A stretch of 26,105 nucleotides of DNA from CAYQUC01 sp964514215 (GTDB lineage: Bacteria > Pseudomonadota > Gammaproteobacteria > UBA6429 > Thiohalophilaceae), in NCBI GenBank assembly GCA_964514215.1, contig CAZEPW010000052.1:1-26105 (forward strand), written 5' to 3'. Position 1 is the stretch's first letter; each line of letters begins with the position of its first letter. Positions 1 through 7,423 of the stretch are shown in pieces. The position numbers were made by a program, and so were the translations under genes. The notes below the pieces were generated by a model. The model did no database searches, was not told where the DNA came from, and saw only the letters and a list, made by a program, of their open reading frames with translations.

Positions 1-206
1 CGAGATGCCGGCTCAACACATTACCGGCATGACGGTAGTAATATTTTATTAACGTCCGTCACTCCCGTATGCCTTTAACGGGAGTCCACCGCCACCAATG
101 TTGAAATAATAATTTCATTACAAACATCACGAGATGCCGGCTCAACACATTACCGGCATGACGCTAGTAATAATTTATTAACATCCGCCACTCCCATACA
201 CTTTTA
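1..206. repeat. Two direct copies of a REP-like hairpin repeat
   Basis: A unit of about 75 bases starts at 1 and again at 130, with only a few differences over its first 55 bases. Each unit holds a hairpin with arms ATGCCGG and CCGGCAT around a 12-base loop (5-30 and 134-159). The first copy also has a second hairpin, ACTCCCGT with ACGGGAGT (about 61-88), which has decayed in the second copy. This resembles the REP-like intergenic repeats of proteobacteria. The second copy runs into the stop codon of the lipoprotein gene to its right, so it may also act as its 3' hairpin. Copy number in the genome cannot be seen from here. Confidence 0.7.
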
Positions 207-1688
207 ATCCGATTTATTAGTTTGCAAAATTTGTGCAATTTTCGCCATTGCATAAACACTGCTGTAACTTCGTTGAATTTCAGTTAAAGCTGCCATGGCT
301 GCGTTAATATTATTTTTCCGAGCATGGGCAATGCTGATTTCACTGAGTGCAATATCGCGCCATGATTGACGCTTGATTCGGTTGGCGATTGCGATAGCCC
401 GATCAATATCTGCTGTTTTTGCGACTATGGCACTAATTTGTGCGAGACAAGCTGCACGGTTAATGCCACGGTGAATCGATTCCATGGTTAACAAGGCACT
501 ATTAATATCACCTTGTTGTGCATATAGCAGCGCGATTTTAGTGAGGCTATAACCTTGGATGTGTCCCATCAACGGTTGGATTTGTTCTGCTAAATACACG
601 GCTTGGGCTAGTTTTGCATCGTTTGCTAATGCCAGCGCGACATCGGCAATTGCTTGGGCGCGAAGTGTGTTTAGATCAAATTGATCCTGTAATGCCTGCT
701 GGCTTTTTATCGTGCGTGTGTTTGTTGAAAAATGGCGTATGTCGCGCAATAGCACTGTTAGTGCTTGTTTGGCTTGGGTGCTGCGTTTCATTTTGGCTAG
801 CTGGTTGATGATGATACTGCGTAAAGTGGCTCGAAATACAAAAGGTTGTTGTTTCGCAAGCATCTGTTGTGCTGTTTCCAGCCTATTAAATCGAACCAAA
901 GCCCGGATTAATGCGCCAAGGGCGAGTTGATCTTGGGCTTTGTCGTTAATCGGTGTCCAATGTTGTAGGATCGAGTCAAATTGTCGCTTTGCTTGCTTGG
1001 GATTTTTACCGTTGAGCAAAATGCTGTATTCCAGCTGCGCAAGCATTTGGCTGACAGGCTTTGCCTGAAATTCAATTAAAGCATTGATGGTGTTAAAAGC
1101 TTTGAATTGCAGCAAAGAGGGTAGTATTTTCTTAAAAAACTGCAAATCCAAAGGTTTGTCTTGTGTCAGCTTAAAATTTGCCATCAATGCCTGGCTTTGT
1201 GTTAAATAATGCTGCGCAGATTGTGGCTTATCGGTTTCAAATGCCAAAATAGCGCGTAACAATAACGCTGCAATTTGGTTATTATTTCGCCGGGCATTAT
1301 TCGCTAAGCCATCTGCAAATTTTAATAATGGCGCGGTGTTTTTATGTTGTTTTTTGGCAATCTGGAGTAATTCAAATAAGCTATTGAATTGTAAGGCTAA
1401 AACAGGCATAGCAGTGATATGTTCAAGTGCTGCAGTTTGCTGTCCAAGCTGGTAGTGGCTGGTTGCTAAAATGTTAAGCGCCTCAGCTTGTGTCACTGAA
1501 TCAGACATACTAGTGCTAATCGCGGCCGCGGTTGTTAATAAGCACCTGGATGTTGGTTGTTCAAGGCACAGTTGTTCATCTTCGCTGATATCAAGGTGTT
1601 TATCATCATAAATAATTCCATACCCAGTACACGAAGTGATTATTAATTGTACAGCAAATGATGTTATAATAGCGGCAAGTCTATTCAT
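204..1688 (-). CDS. Helical-repeat (TPR-like) lipoprotein
   Basis: The protein has 494 residues from the ATG at 1688. An upstream extension to 1784 is open, but this ATG places a classic lipoprotein signal at the N-terminus, with lipobox I-I-T-S-C and lipidated Cys at residue 20. The rest is almost entirely alpha-helical and rich in Ala, Leu and Gln. It shows TPR-like or SEL1-like helical pairs, for example A-x-A-I-A-N-R-I-K and A-M-A-A-L-T-E-I near the C-terminus. It is probably a membrane-anchored, periplasm-facing scaffold. A purine-rich GGGAGG lies rather far (about 19 bases) upstream of the chosen start. It is divergent from the hipB-like gene and shares an intergenic palindrome with it. 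No enzymatic motif is seen and the specific role is unknown. Confidence 0.75.
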   Translation of the reverse strand: MNRLAAIITSFAVQLIITSCTGYGIIYDDKHLDISEDEQLCLEQPTSRCLLTTAAAISTSMSDSVTQAEALNILATSHYQLGQQTAALEHITAMPVLALQFNSLFELLQIAKKQHKNTAPLLKFADGLANNARRNNNQIAALLLRAILAFETDKPQSAQHYLTQSQALMANFKLTQDKPLDLQFFKKILPSLLQFKAFNTINALIEFQAKPVSQMLAQLEYSILLNGKNPKQAKRQFDSILQHWTPINDKAQDQLALGALIRALVRFNRLETAQQMLAKQQPFVFRATLRSIIINQLAKMKRSTQAKQALTVLLRDIRHFSTNTRTIKSQQALQDQFDLNTLRAQAIADVALALANDAKLAQAVYLAEQIQPLMGHIQGYSLTKIALLYAQQGDINSALLTMESIHRGINRAACLAQISAIVAKTADIDRAIAIANRIKRQSWRDIALSEISIAHARKNNINAAMAALTEIQRSYSSVYAMAKIAQILQTNKSD

Positions 1689-1741
1689 GTTGCAGCGCCT
1701 GTCGGCCACCTCCCTAACTGGAATAAGACAAATTTGTTGAA

Positions 1742-1776
1742 TATACTCAACTTTAATACTAATAAAGTTGAGTATA
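1742..1776. promoter_or_regulatory. Perfect palindrome, likely HipB-type operator
   Basis: Fourteen-base arms (TATACTCAACTTTA and its exact reverse complement TAAAGTTGAGTATA) flank a 7-base spacer (ATACTAA). The palindrome ends 8 bases before the ATG of the HTH antitoxin-like gene and lies between it and the divergent lipoprotein gene. HipB-type antitoxins are known to repress their own operons through such inverted repeats. Binding by this HipB and co-control of the lipoprotein gene are inferences. Confidence 0.65.
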
Positions 1777-1784
1777 AACGACAA

Positions 1785-2120
1785 ATGACGAAAGAAAACA
1801 GTAATTTATCAACACACACGCAGCTAGTTTTAAAAACACTAGGTGCCATGGTCAAGGCCGCACGACTTGAGCAAGCTTATAGCCAATCGGATTTAGCGAA
1901 TCGTTTAGGTGTTAGCCGCTATACCGTGATAGCCATTGAAAAAGGCGATGCCAGTGTTGCTCTCGGAACCATGTTCGAAGCTTGTACTATTATAGGTATT
2001 CCGCTATTAGCCGAAAACACTAATAGCGTATTAAATTTATCGAACATAGTCGCTAATTTTGCGAGCATTTTACCCGAGCGGGCTCGAACGACGATAACGG
2101 AACTCGATGACAACTTCTAA
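1785..2120 (+). CDS. hipB: HipB-like XRE-family HTH antitoxin
   Basis: The protein has 111 residues from the ATG at 1785. A longer frame back to 1734 would run through the palindrome and is less likely. An XRE/Cro-type helix-turn-helix occupies about residues 20-75, seen in Q-S-D-L-A-N-R-L-G-V-S-R-Y-T-V-I-A-I-E-K. The fold, position and 14-base overlap with the downstream HipA-like gene match the antitoxin of HipBA modules, which binds its own operator and sequesters the kinase. No convincing Shine-Dalgarno site precedes the start. Partner and arrangement make the call firm. Whether it still needs to neutralise a toxic partner is doubtful, because that HipA looks catalytically degenerate. Confidence 0.85.
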   Translation: MTKENSNLSTHTQLVLKTLGAMVKAARLEQAYSQSDLANRLGVSRYTVIAIEKGDASVALGTMFEACTIIGIPLLAENTNSVLNLSNIVANFASILPERARTTITELDDNF

Positions 2121-3408
2121 ATTTCAAAATGTCGACAATTTGTATGTCTGGATATGGTTGCCCAACAGCAGTGAGCCGGTGGTCGCCGGTCAAATTGTTA
2201 AACAAAACAAGCTTTATCGATTTACTTATGGTCAAAGTTACCGCGATAATCCCGCGGCTATTCGTTTTTCGCCGTTTGAATTACCTTTGCAAAAAGGCAG
2301 TTTTACACCTCAGGGGCAAAATTTAATCCATTCTTGTTTCCGTGATGTCGCACCAGACTATTGGGGGCGTTATGTTATTGATAACCATTATCCGGGGTTT
2401 CGTTTAGATGAGCTTGATTATTTAATATTATCCGATAGTAACCGTAGTGGTGCACTCGATTTTCAACATTCCAGCAGCGAGTATATTGATCGCACTATGG
2501 ATCAAATGAGCATTGATGATATTTTATCGGCGGCTGCGATTATTGAACGGCATCAATCACTGCCACCCGAGCTGGATTTTGTTTTAATGCAAGGTTCTAG
2601 TATTGGCGGTGCACAACCTAAAGCGACCATGGTATGGGATAACCGGGAATGGCTGGTAAAATTTGCATCGGTTGATGATCGGGTTGAGGTGGTGAAGCTT
2701 GAATACATCACCATGCGCTTGGCAGCGCTCGCTGGGCTTGATGTGCCTAACGTTAATTATGAGAAAAGCGGTTTACATGAGGTCTTATTAATTGAACGAT
2801 TTGATCGTAAAATAAACAACACGGTTATCTCAAGCACCGCACGACGCTTTATTCTGAGTGGTTTTAGCTTATTGGGTTTAACAGAAAATGAAGCGCAATA
2901 TGCCAGTTATCATTCTGTAGCAGATGTTGTTCGTCGTGAATTTTATAAACCTAAATTGGCTTTAATGGAAATTTTTAAGCGCCTAGCGTTTAATATTTTA
3001 ATGGGGAATACTGATGATGGCATTAAACATCTTTCTGCTAGTTGGGATGGCGTTAAATTAGAATTAATGCCAGCATTTGGCTTAATACCAAAAATGCATT
3101 CTGAGGAAGTTGCAAAACAGACATTAGCCATTAATGGTCGATTTGAAAATGAAGCAACATTAAGAAATATTGCTTCTATTGCCGGTATTTTTCAAGTTTC
3201 AAATACCCAAGCACAAGAAATAATTGAGAGTATCATTACGGTGATCGAAAAGAATTGGCCACGGCTTTGTAATGAAGTTGATCTAAAAAAACATAGCCGA
3301 CAACAATTTTGGCGAAAAATTATATTATCACCAAATTGTTTTAATCAGTGGGATTACACCCATCCAGTATTAATTGCTCAAAATAAAAAAACCTCTGTTT
3401 CCAACTAA
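2107..3408 (+). CDS. HipA-family protein, probably kinase-dead
   Basis: The protein has 433 residues, the usual HipA length. It shows the N-terminal HipA subdomain (F-R-D-V-A-P-D-Y-W-G-R near residues 78-88), the S-I-G-G-A-Q-P-K segment (165-172) and the ATP-site Lys in W-L-V-K-F (K185). The catalytic loop reads G-N-T-D-D-G-I-K-H-L-S (300-310). Asp303 matches the catalytic Asp, but His308 sits where the conserved metal-binding Asn is expected. The usual P-x-Y-D motif reads P-A-F-G (322-325), so the second metal-binding Asp is Gly. HipA kinases phosphorylate glutamyl-tRNA synthetase or similar targets. This copy is intact as a reading frame but probably lacks kinase activity, so it may serve as a structural or regulatory partner of HipB. 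The residue matches come from motif alignment by eye. Confidence 0.85.
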   Translation: MTTSKFQNVDNLYVWIWLPNSSEPVVAGQIVKQNKLYRFTYGQSYRDNPAAIRFSPFELPLQKGSFTPQGQNLIHSCFRDVAPDYWGRYVIDNHYPGFRLDELDYLILSDSNRSGALDFQHSSSEYIDRTMDQMSIDDILSAAAIIERHQSLPPELDFVLMQGSSIGGAQPKATMVWDNREWLVKFASVDDRVEVVKLEYITMRLAALAGLDVPNVNYEKSGLHEVLLIERFDRKINNTVISSTARRFILSGFSLLGLTENEAQYASYHSVADVVRREFYKPKLALMEIFKRLAFNILMGNTDDGIKHLSASWDGVKLELMPAFGLIPKMHSEEVAKQTLAINGRFENEATLRNIASIAGIFQVSNTQAQEIIESIITVIEKNWPRLCNEVDLKKHSRQQFWRKIILSPNCFNQWDYTHPVLIAQNKKTSVSN

Positions 3409-3625
3409 CATTATCAGCCCTTAAATGGGAACTTATATGCGCTTTTGTTGTTTATGATAGTGTATAATGCAATTCGCTTAATATTTAACAAAAAAATAAA
3501 TTTAATTTTTTCTCGCTTGTTAATTTCATATTGGAATTCAATTAATAATTTAACTCCGCTTGCTTGTTTCAAGTTTAAATTATTTAACAAGAGGTAGTAA
3601 ATTAAAGGAATAAGGACATAGATAG

Positions 3626-4258
3626 ATGAAGAAATTAGCATTCACCGTAGTTTTACTGATGGCAACAACAGTATCAAATAGTTTTGCGATTGAAAGAACC
3701 AGTAACATTTCATTAACCAGTAATTACGTGTTTCGCGGCCAAACTCAAACTGATGACAAGATGGCAATTCAAGCGACTTATCACGCATCGCAATTTAAAG
3801 ATTTAGGCTTGTATGCTGGCGTGTTTGCCTCTAATGTCGCGCGTGGCGCTGAGGTGGATTTATACGGTGGTTGGCGTACTCCCTTTGGACGCAGCAAAGA
3901 ATTTGCGTTTGATATTGGTGCGGTTGAATATATTTATACCGACAGTAATTTTGCCGATACCACTTACGAGCTTTACGCCGGAGTGAGTTATGAAACATCG
4001 TATTTTCGTTATTTTATTGGTGACAATGATTCCAGTTATTTAGATCTTAGCACCAGCTTATACGTGCTCAATGAATTTGGTCTGGATTTGCATTATGGTC
4101 GTACTTCAAAGCGCACCGGCGATGGTAATGATATTGGGGCAACACTTCGCAAAGATATTCGGGGTTATATGCTTGCAGTGGCATTAACTTTCGAAGACAT
4201 TGCGCCAAAAAATGAGTTTGAATTTTTTGTTTCGGTATCAAAAGATTTTAATTTATAA
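3626..4258 (+). CDS. TorF/Gcw_chp-type putative outer-membrane porin
   Basis: The protein has 210 residues with a signal peptide cut after S-N-S-F-A (about residue 21). The mature N-terminus has the family signature S-L-T-S-N-Y-V-F-R-G-Q-T-Q-T. Alternating hydrophobic and polar strands rich in Tyr, Phe and Gly follow throughout, and the end is F-N-L, as expected for a small beta-barrel in the outer membrane. The size fits the Gcw_chp/TorF family, which is common in gammaproteobacteria and poorly characterised. An AAGGA-type ribosome site lies about 10 bases upstream. It stands alone, with an AT-rich promoter region in 3409-3625. Its substrate is unknown. Confidence 0.85.
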   Translation: MKKLAFTVVLLMATTVSNSFAIERTSNISLTSNYVFRGQTQTDDKMAIQATYHASQFKDLGLYAGVFASNVARGAEVDLYGGWRTPFGRSKEFAFDIGAVEYIYTDSNFADTTYELYAGVSYETSYFRYFIGDNDSSYLDLSTSLYVLNEFGLDLHYGRTSKRTGDGNDIGATLRKDIRGYMLAVALTFEDIAPKNEFEFFVSVSKDFNL

Positions 4259-4383
4259 ATCTATTTGATTAGTAAAAGGCTTGCTGCTTGTATTTAATTT
4301 AATTCATTTAATTTCTCAATGTTTTGTGTTTATCGCCATTTTTATTGGTGATAGTCACAATACCAGTAATTTCTATATATGTG

Positions 4384-4412
4384 ATACTGATTTTTACTTA
4401 AAAAATCAGTAT
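4384..4412. repeat. 12-bp perfect inverted repeat
   Basis: Arms ATACTGATTTTT and AAAAATCAGTAT flank a 5-base loop (ACTTA). It lies in the gap between the porin gene and the acetyltransferase gene, 50 bases before the latter's ATG. It could be a weak AT-rich terminator for the porin gene or an operator. Nothing decides between them. Confidence 0.5.
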
Positions 4413-4462
4413 ATTCAAAACGAACTCTGTAGGCACAAGACATAGAAATAATCCCCGATATT

Positions 4463-4924
4463 ATGAATAACATACAATACCTACGATTTAGCGAAGTAGA
4501 TCCAAATGATTTTCTATCGCTATTAAACAGTAAAAAAAATAGGGAACATTTAATCGAACACGAATTGTTTGATATCAGCACGGCCAAGGTTTGGCTAAAG
4601 TCAAAGTTGGACGTTGACTCCATTTCGGGTTGTAAAGTCAGAGCTATTATTTATAAAAACCAATTAGCCGGTTGGTGTGGTATTCAACTTGAAAAAGATA
4701 AATACGAGATAGCAATCGTTATTGATAATCGGTTTTGGGGGGTAGGTAAAAAAATATTCAATGACATGATGGGCTGGGCAAAAGCGCTAGGGCATGAAGA
4801 AATTTATATACATTTTCTTCATACCCGGCCTGATTATAAGTTTTTACAAAAAATCGCAATTAATGTGTTTGAAACCGAACTTCTCGGTAATAAATTTACA
4901 ACTTATCAATTAGCTGTAAATTAA
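4463..4924 (+). CDS. GNAT-family N-acetyltransferase
   Basis: The protein has 153 residues. The acetyl-CoA binding motif A is visible as R-F-W-G-V-G-K-K-I-F (about residues 91-100), fitting R-x-x-G-x-G. It follows a beta-strand (Y-E-I-A-I-V-I) and precedes a helix and an Ala-Leu-Gly-His turn, as in the GNAT fold. The N-terminal half (F-L-S-L-L-N-S-K-K-N-R) resembles RimI/RimJ-like members acting on small amines or protein N-termini. No strong ribosome site precedes the ATG. The gene stands alone between the porin and the collagen-like gene, and the acceptor substrate cannot be predicted. Confidence 0.75.
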   Translation: MNNIQYLRFSEVDPNDFLSLLNSKKNREHLIEHELFDISTAKVWLKSKLDVDSISGCKVRAIIYKNQLAGWCGIQLEKDKYEIAIVIDNRFWGVGKKIFNDMMGWAKALGHEEIYIHFLHTRPDYKFLQKIAINVFETELLGNKFTTYQLAVN

Positions 4925-5154
4925 CGCGTAGCCAAGACGCTGATTCTAAGATTCTAAATTAAATTATATATTTTTCGTTCATCAATATTTTTTCAAAGAG
5001 ACTGTTTTTAAAGGCATTAAAATTGATTTCGATAATCGTGTCATTAAATTATTGTATTTTTTGTAATTTATAGCGATATGTTATTAAATTAAATTTAAAG
5101 AATCGAGTGACACCTCCGATAATTGAAATGAATTTATATCTTGAGGATGTGATA

Positions 5155-6219
5155 ATGAACTTTATTAGCAAAAAAAATATTCATTTAATTTTTATGGCAT
5201 TTTTTATCTTGCTATTCGCTCTAGACGCGAATGCAGACGATGATGATTTATCGATTGTTAATATTAATGCTGACATTGATACTGGATCGTTAATAATTGT
5301 TGGTAATAATTTATTAGGTGAAGACGAAGATAATGACGAAAAACATCGTTTCAAAATAATGTTGGGTAATGAGGAGTTGGTTGTTGAGAGTTGGACAAGC
5401 TCATTAATCAATGCGTATTTACCGCCCGGTATTCTTGCTGGTGATTATCGTTTAGTGATTAAAAATAAGGACGATGAATTTGACTATGATTTAACAATCG
5501 GTGCTGTTGGTGCGACTGGTCCACAAGGTATCGCTGGAAACGATGGTGCAACCGGTGCAACTGGATCACAAGGTATTCCCGGCCCCGTTGGTGCAACCGG
5601 CGTAACTGGAGCGCAAGGTATCGCTGGAAACGATGGTGCAACCGGCGCAGCTGGAGTACAAGGTATTCCCGGCCCCGTTGGTGCAACCGGTGATGCTGGA
5701 GTGGATGGTACTTCATGCACTGCTGTACAAGGTGCGGGTAGTGCAACAATTCAATGTGATGATGGCACATTAGCAACTGTTTATGATCAATCGAGTGGTC
5801 AGTTTACGCGAAAAACAAGCTATGTTTCGCAGTTTAATCTTCCTGATGGTCGTGACTTGGGTCTTATTCGAGGTCGAAGTTTAGTATTACTAAAACAGCG
5901 TGCTAGTACTGATTTAAGGCTTTCTTATACAGATAATTTTCGTGTTTATGGTAATGGAAAATCATGTACTTGGGAAATTTTGGTTGATAATCAAACTTGT
6001 CAATCAGGCTCATTACAATACAGTATTTATAATAGCATCTCTAATGGAATTCTAATTAATCATTTCAACAATACCACCGTTGTGGGTTATTGTCGTGGAA
6101 TAGCGGCGGGTCAGCACACAATTTCTGTTCGGGTTTCACCACATCGATCGTATCCTAGTTCCGATTGCTATACCGGATGGGAATCAACATTCATGCTTGA
6201 AGCTGAAGAAGTTAATTGA
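5155..6219 (+). CDS. Secreted collagen-like (Gly-X-Y) protein
   Basis: The protein has 354 residues from the ATG at 5155, preceded by GAGG at 8 bases; the 16-codon upstream extension is not needed. Signal peptide: basic start, hydrophobic core, cut after A-N-A (residue 27). Residues about 30-113 form a beta-rich domain resembling IPT/TIG (G-S-L-I-I-V-G-N-N-L-L, and L-P-P-G-I-L-A-G-D-Y-R-L-V-I). Residues 116-187 are 24 uninterrupted Gly-X-Y triplets, able to form a collagen-like triple helix. A C-terminal Cys-containing domain (about 188-354) may be the trimerising head. Bacterial collagen-like proteins are usually exported adhesins or filaments. No cell-wall anchor or membrane segment is seen beyond the signal peptide. 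A terminator follows. Confidence 0.85.
   Translation: MNFISKKNIHLIFMAFFILLFALDANADDDDLSIVNINADIDTGSLIIVGNNLLGEDEDNDEKHRFKIMLGNEELVVESWTSSLINAYLPPGILAGDYRLVIKNKDDEFDYDLTIGAVGATGPQGIAGNDGATGATGSQGIPGPVGATGVTGAQGIAGNDGATGAAGVQGIPGPVGATGDAGVDGTSCTAVQGAGSATIQCDDGTLATVYDQSSGQFTRKTSYVSQFNLPDGRDLGLIRGRSLVLLKQRASTDLRLSYTDNFRVYGNGKSCTWEILVDNQTCQSGSLQYSIYNSISNGILINHFNNTTVVGYCRGIAAGQHTISVRVSPHRSYPSSDCYTGWESTFMLEAEEVN
5527..5706 (+). repeat. Two tandem 90-bp units encoding collagen triplets
   Basis: A 90-base unit (10 Gly-X-Y triplets, starting G-I-A-G-N-D-G-A-T) at 5527-5616 is repeated at 5617-5706 with few changes. The DNA is near-identical in several stretches, for example GGTATCGCTGGAAACGATGG in both units. 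The repeat keeps the reading frame and can expand or contract by slippage or recombination, giving length variation of the triple helix between strains. Confidence 0.85.
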
Positions 6220-6225
6220 TAAAAA

Positions 6226-6260
6226 ATAAAGATCAGGGGGGAAGTCTCCTTGATCTTTTT
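6226..6260 (+). terminator. Intrinsic terminator after the collagen-like gene
   Basis: The stem arms AAAGATCA and TGATCTTT are continued inward by a G-run facing TCTCCT, and five T follow. It lies just after the stop at 6219 and before the convergent tetR gene end at 6290. The A-run on the left allows it to work in both directions. Confidence 0.8.
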
Positions 6261-6289
6261 AAAAGCAATTTAAACGAAGTTATAAACCG

Positions 6290-6895
6290 TTATTGTTTAT
6301 AATCAATAGCGCGTAAAAATAATTCCAGTTGTTGATCGATTAATGTTTTAAGATCGGTATCCTGATACTTTTCAGAAAAATAGATACATTTGGCATATAA
6401 AACTTCACGCATCAAACCTTGAAACATCAGGCTCGCAGAATAAGGGCTAACTTGATTCACAATTCCTTCAGGGGCAAGTTCAAGCATGCTAAATTCAATG
6501 TAATCGCTAAAACTTTTCCAACGTGATTCAAATAACTGTTGGGTTGATTTAGAGCCGGATAATACGCTGTGCATTTCCATCTTTAAATAATCGGGATCAC
6601 GTTCGATGCTGGCCGCATAAACATGCGCCATGCTACGCAAGACACTGGCGAAATCGTCGGGGCAGGCTAACACGGCTTCGATATAACTTTCTCGATGGTT
6701 GGCGATAGCATCTAACACTGCGATATAAAGCTGTTCTTTTGAATCAAAATGTTGGTACAAAACGGCCGGGCTAACTGCCAGCCGTTTTGCTATTTCATCG
6801 ACCGAAACACCGTGATAACCGCTGTCGGCAAATAATATTTTTGCAACCGCGAGAATTGAAGCACGGCGTTCAGCCGGTTTTAAGCGCTTTGTCAT
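6290..6895 (-). CDS. TetR-family transcriptional repressor
   Basis: The protein has 201 residues, typical of the family. The N-terminal DNA-binding domain shows the standard TetR order: R-R-A-S-I-L-A-V-A-K-I-L-F, G-Y-H-G-V-S-V-D-E-I-A-K-R-L-A-V-S and L-Y-Q-H-F-D-S-K-E-Q-L (about residues 10-57). The C-terminal all-helical part (60-201) would hold the ligand pocket and dimer interface, and its ligand is not predictable. It begins one base after the stop of the tusA-like gene and shares that gene's promoter. The long palindrome over that promoter fits autoregulation. Confidence 0.9.
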   Translation of the reverse strand: MTKRLKPAERRASILAVAKILFADSGYHGVSVDEIAKRLAVSPAVLYQHFDSKEQLYIAVLDAIANHRESYIEAVLACPDDFASVLRSMAHVYAASIERDPDYLKMEMHSVLSGSKSTQQLFESRWKSFSDYIEFSMLELAPEGIVNQVSPYSASLMFQGLMREVLYAKCIYFSEKYQDTDLKTLIDQQLELFLRAIDYKQ

Positions 6896-6896
6896 A

Positions 6897-7130
6897 TTAG
6901 CTGGTTTTTTTAATCAGAAATAAAAACTCACCGTCGATTTCTTCAGATTCGAGCAATTCATTCCCTGTTTGCTTGCAAAAAGCCTCAAAGTCTTTTTGGG
7001 CACCGGGATCCGTCGCTATTATTGTTAACAGTTGACCCGCCTCAAGATCACTTAATGATTTTTTTGCTTTCAGGATGGGTAATGGGCAATTTAACCCTCT
7101 GGCATCTAACTGGATATCGCTCTGTTGCAT
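6897..7130 (-). CDS. TusA-family sulfur-carrier protein
   Basis: The protein has 77 residues. It shows the TusA/SirA/YeeD signature D-A-R-G-L-N-C-P-L-P-I-L-K-A-K-K, with Cys15 in the C-P-x-P motif as the persulfide-carrying residue, followed by the alpha/beta fold with D-P-G-A-Q-K-D-F. TusA proteins pass sulfur for tRNA thiolation, molybdenum cofactor or other routes. A GGAG site lies 8 bases before the ATG. It is the first gene of a two-gene operon with a TetR regulator, which is unusual for housekeeping tusA. It may be a dedicated paralogue in a stress- or fatty-acid-responsive unit, but that is only inference. Confidence 0.9.
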   Translation of the reverse strand: MQQSDIQLDARGLNCPLPILKAKKSLSDLEAGQLLTIIATDPGAQKDFEAFCKQTGNELLESEEIDGEFLFLIKKTS

Positions 7131-7144
7131 GGTATTTCTCCTAC

Positions 7145-7174
7145 TTTAAATTAGTGAACGTTTACTAATTTAAA
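7145..7174. promoter_or_regulatory. TetR operator over the tusA-tetR promoter
   Basis: A 30-base palindrome has 14 of 15 matching pairs, centred between 7159 and 7160. The core half-sites are TTAGTGAAC and GTTTACTAA. It covers the -10 box and likely start point of the tusA-tetR promoter, the classic position for a self-repressing TetR protein. The binding protein is inferred from adjacency. Confidence 0.75.
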
Positions 7175-7195
7175 TCAAAATACCGCCAATGTCAA
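7167..7195 (-). promoter_or_regulatory. Sigma-70-type promoter of tusA-tetR
   Basis: Read on the minus strand, a perfect -35 TTGACA (7195-7190) is followed by a 17-base spacer and a -10 TAAATT (7172-7167). Transcription would start near 7160, inside the operator, giving a leader of about 30 bases with GGAG before the ATG at 7130. Confidence 0.7.
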
Positions 7196-7423
7196 TCTTA
7201 CTGAATATTAGCTATTTTTCTATCTTATTGTTTTATATAATTTTTTATTTTATAACACGCGCTAATTATATTTATTTTATTGCATTGCTGGAGTTTACTG
7301 TCCGGTTAACGGCTCGGTAGGCTTAGCTAAATGGCGTGAAATTGCTGTTTTGCAAACTCGGGGCTTACTATTTTGACGTTTTTAGCTCGACATTGGACTT
7401 CGTTTGCAAGCCGTTATTATCGT

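Noticed and set aside
3414..3641. 75-codon minus-strand frame upstream of the porin gene
   Set aside because: It covers the porin promoter and start, is Ile/Leu/Lys/Asn-rich as expected from AT-rich DNA, and has no motif.
5459..5776. Pro/His-rich frames on the minus strand of the collagen-like region
   Set aside because: They are mirror frames of the Gly-X-Y repeat; their repeats follow from the coding strand.
7200..7423. Possible integron attC or small RNA between tusA and the HEAT-like gene
   Set aside because: Partial GTTAAC and TTTGCAA repeats are present, but no paired core sites or stable symmetric structure could be found.
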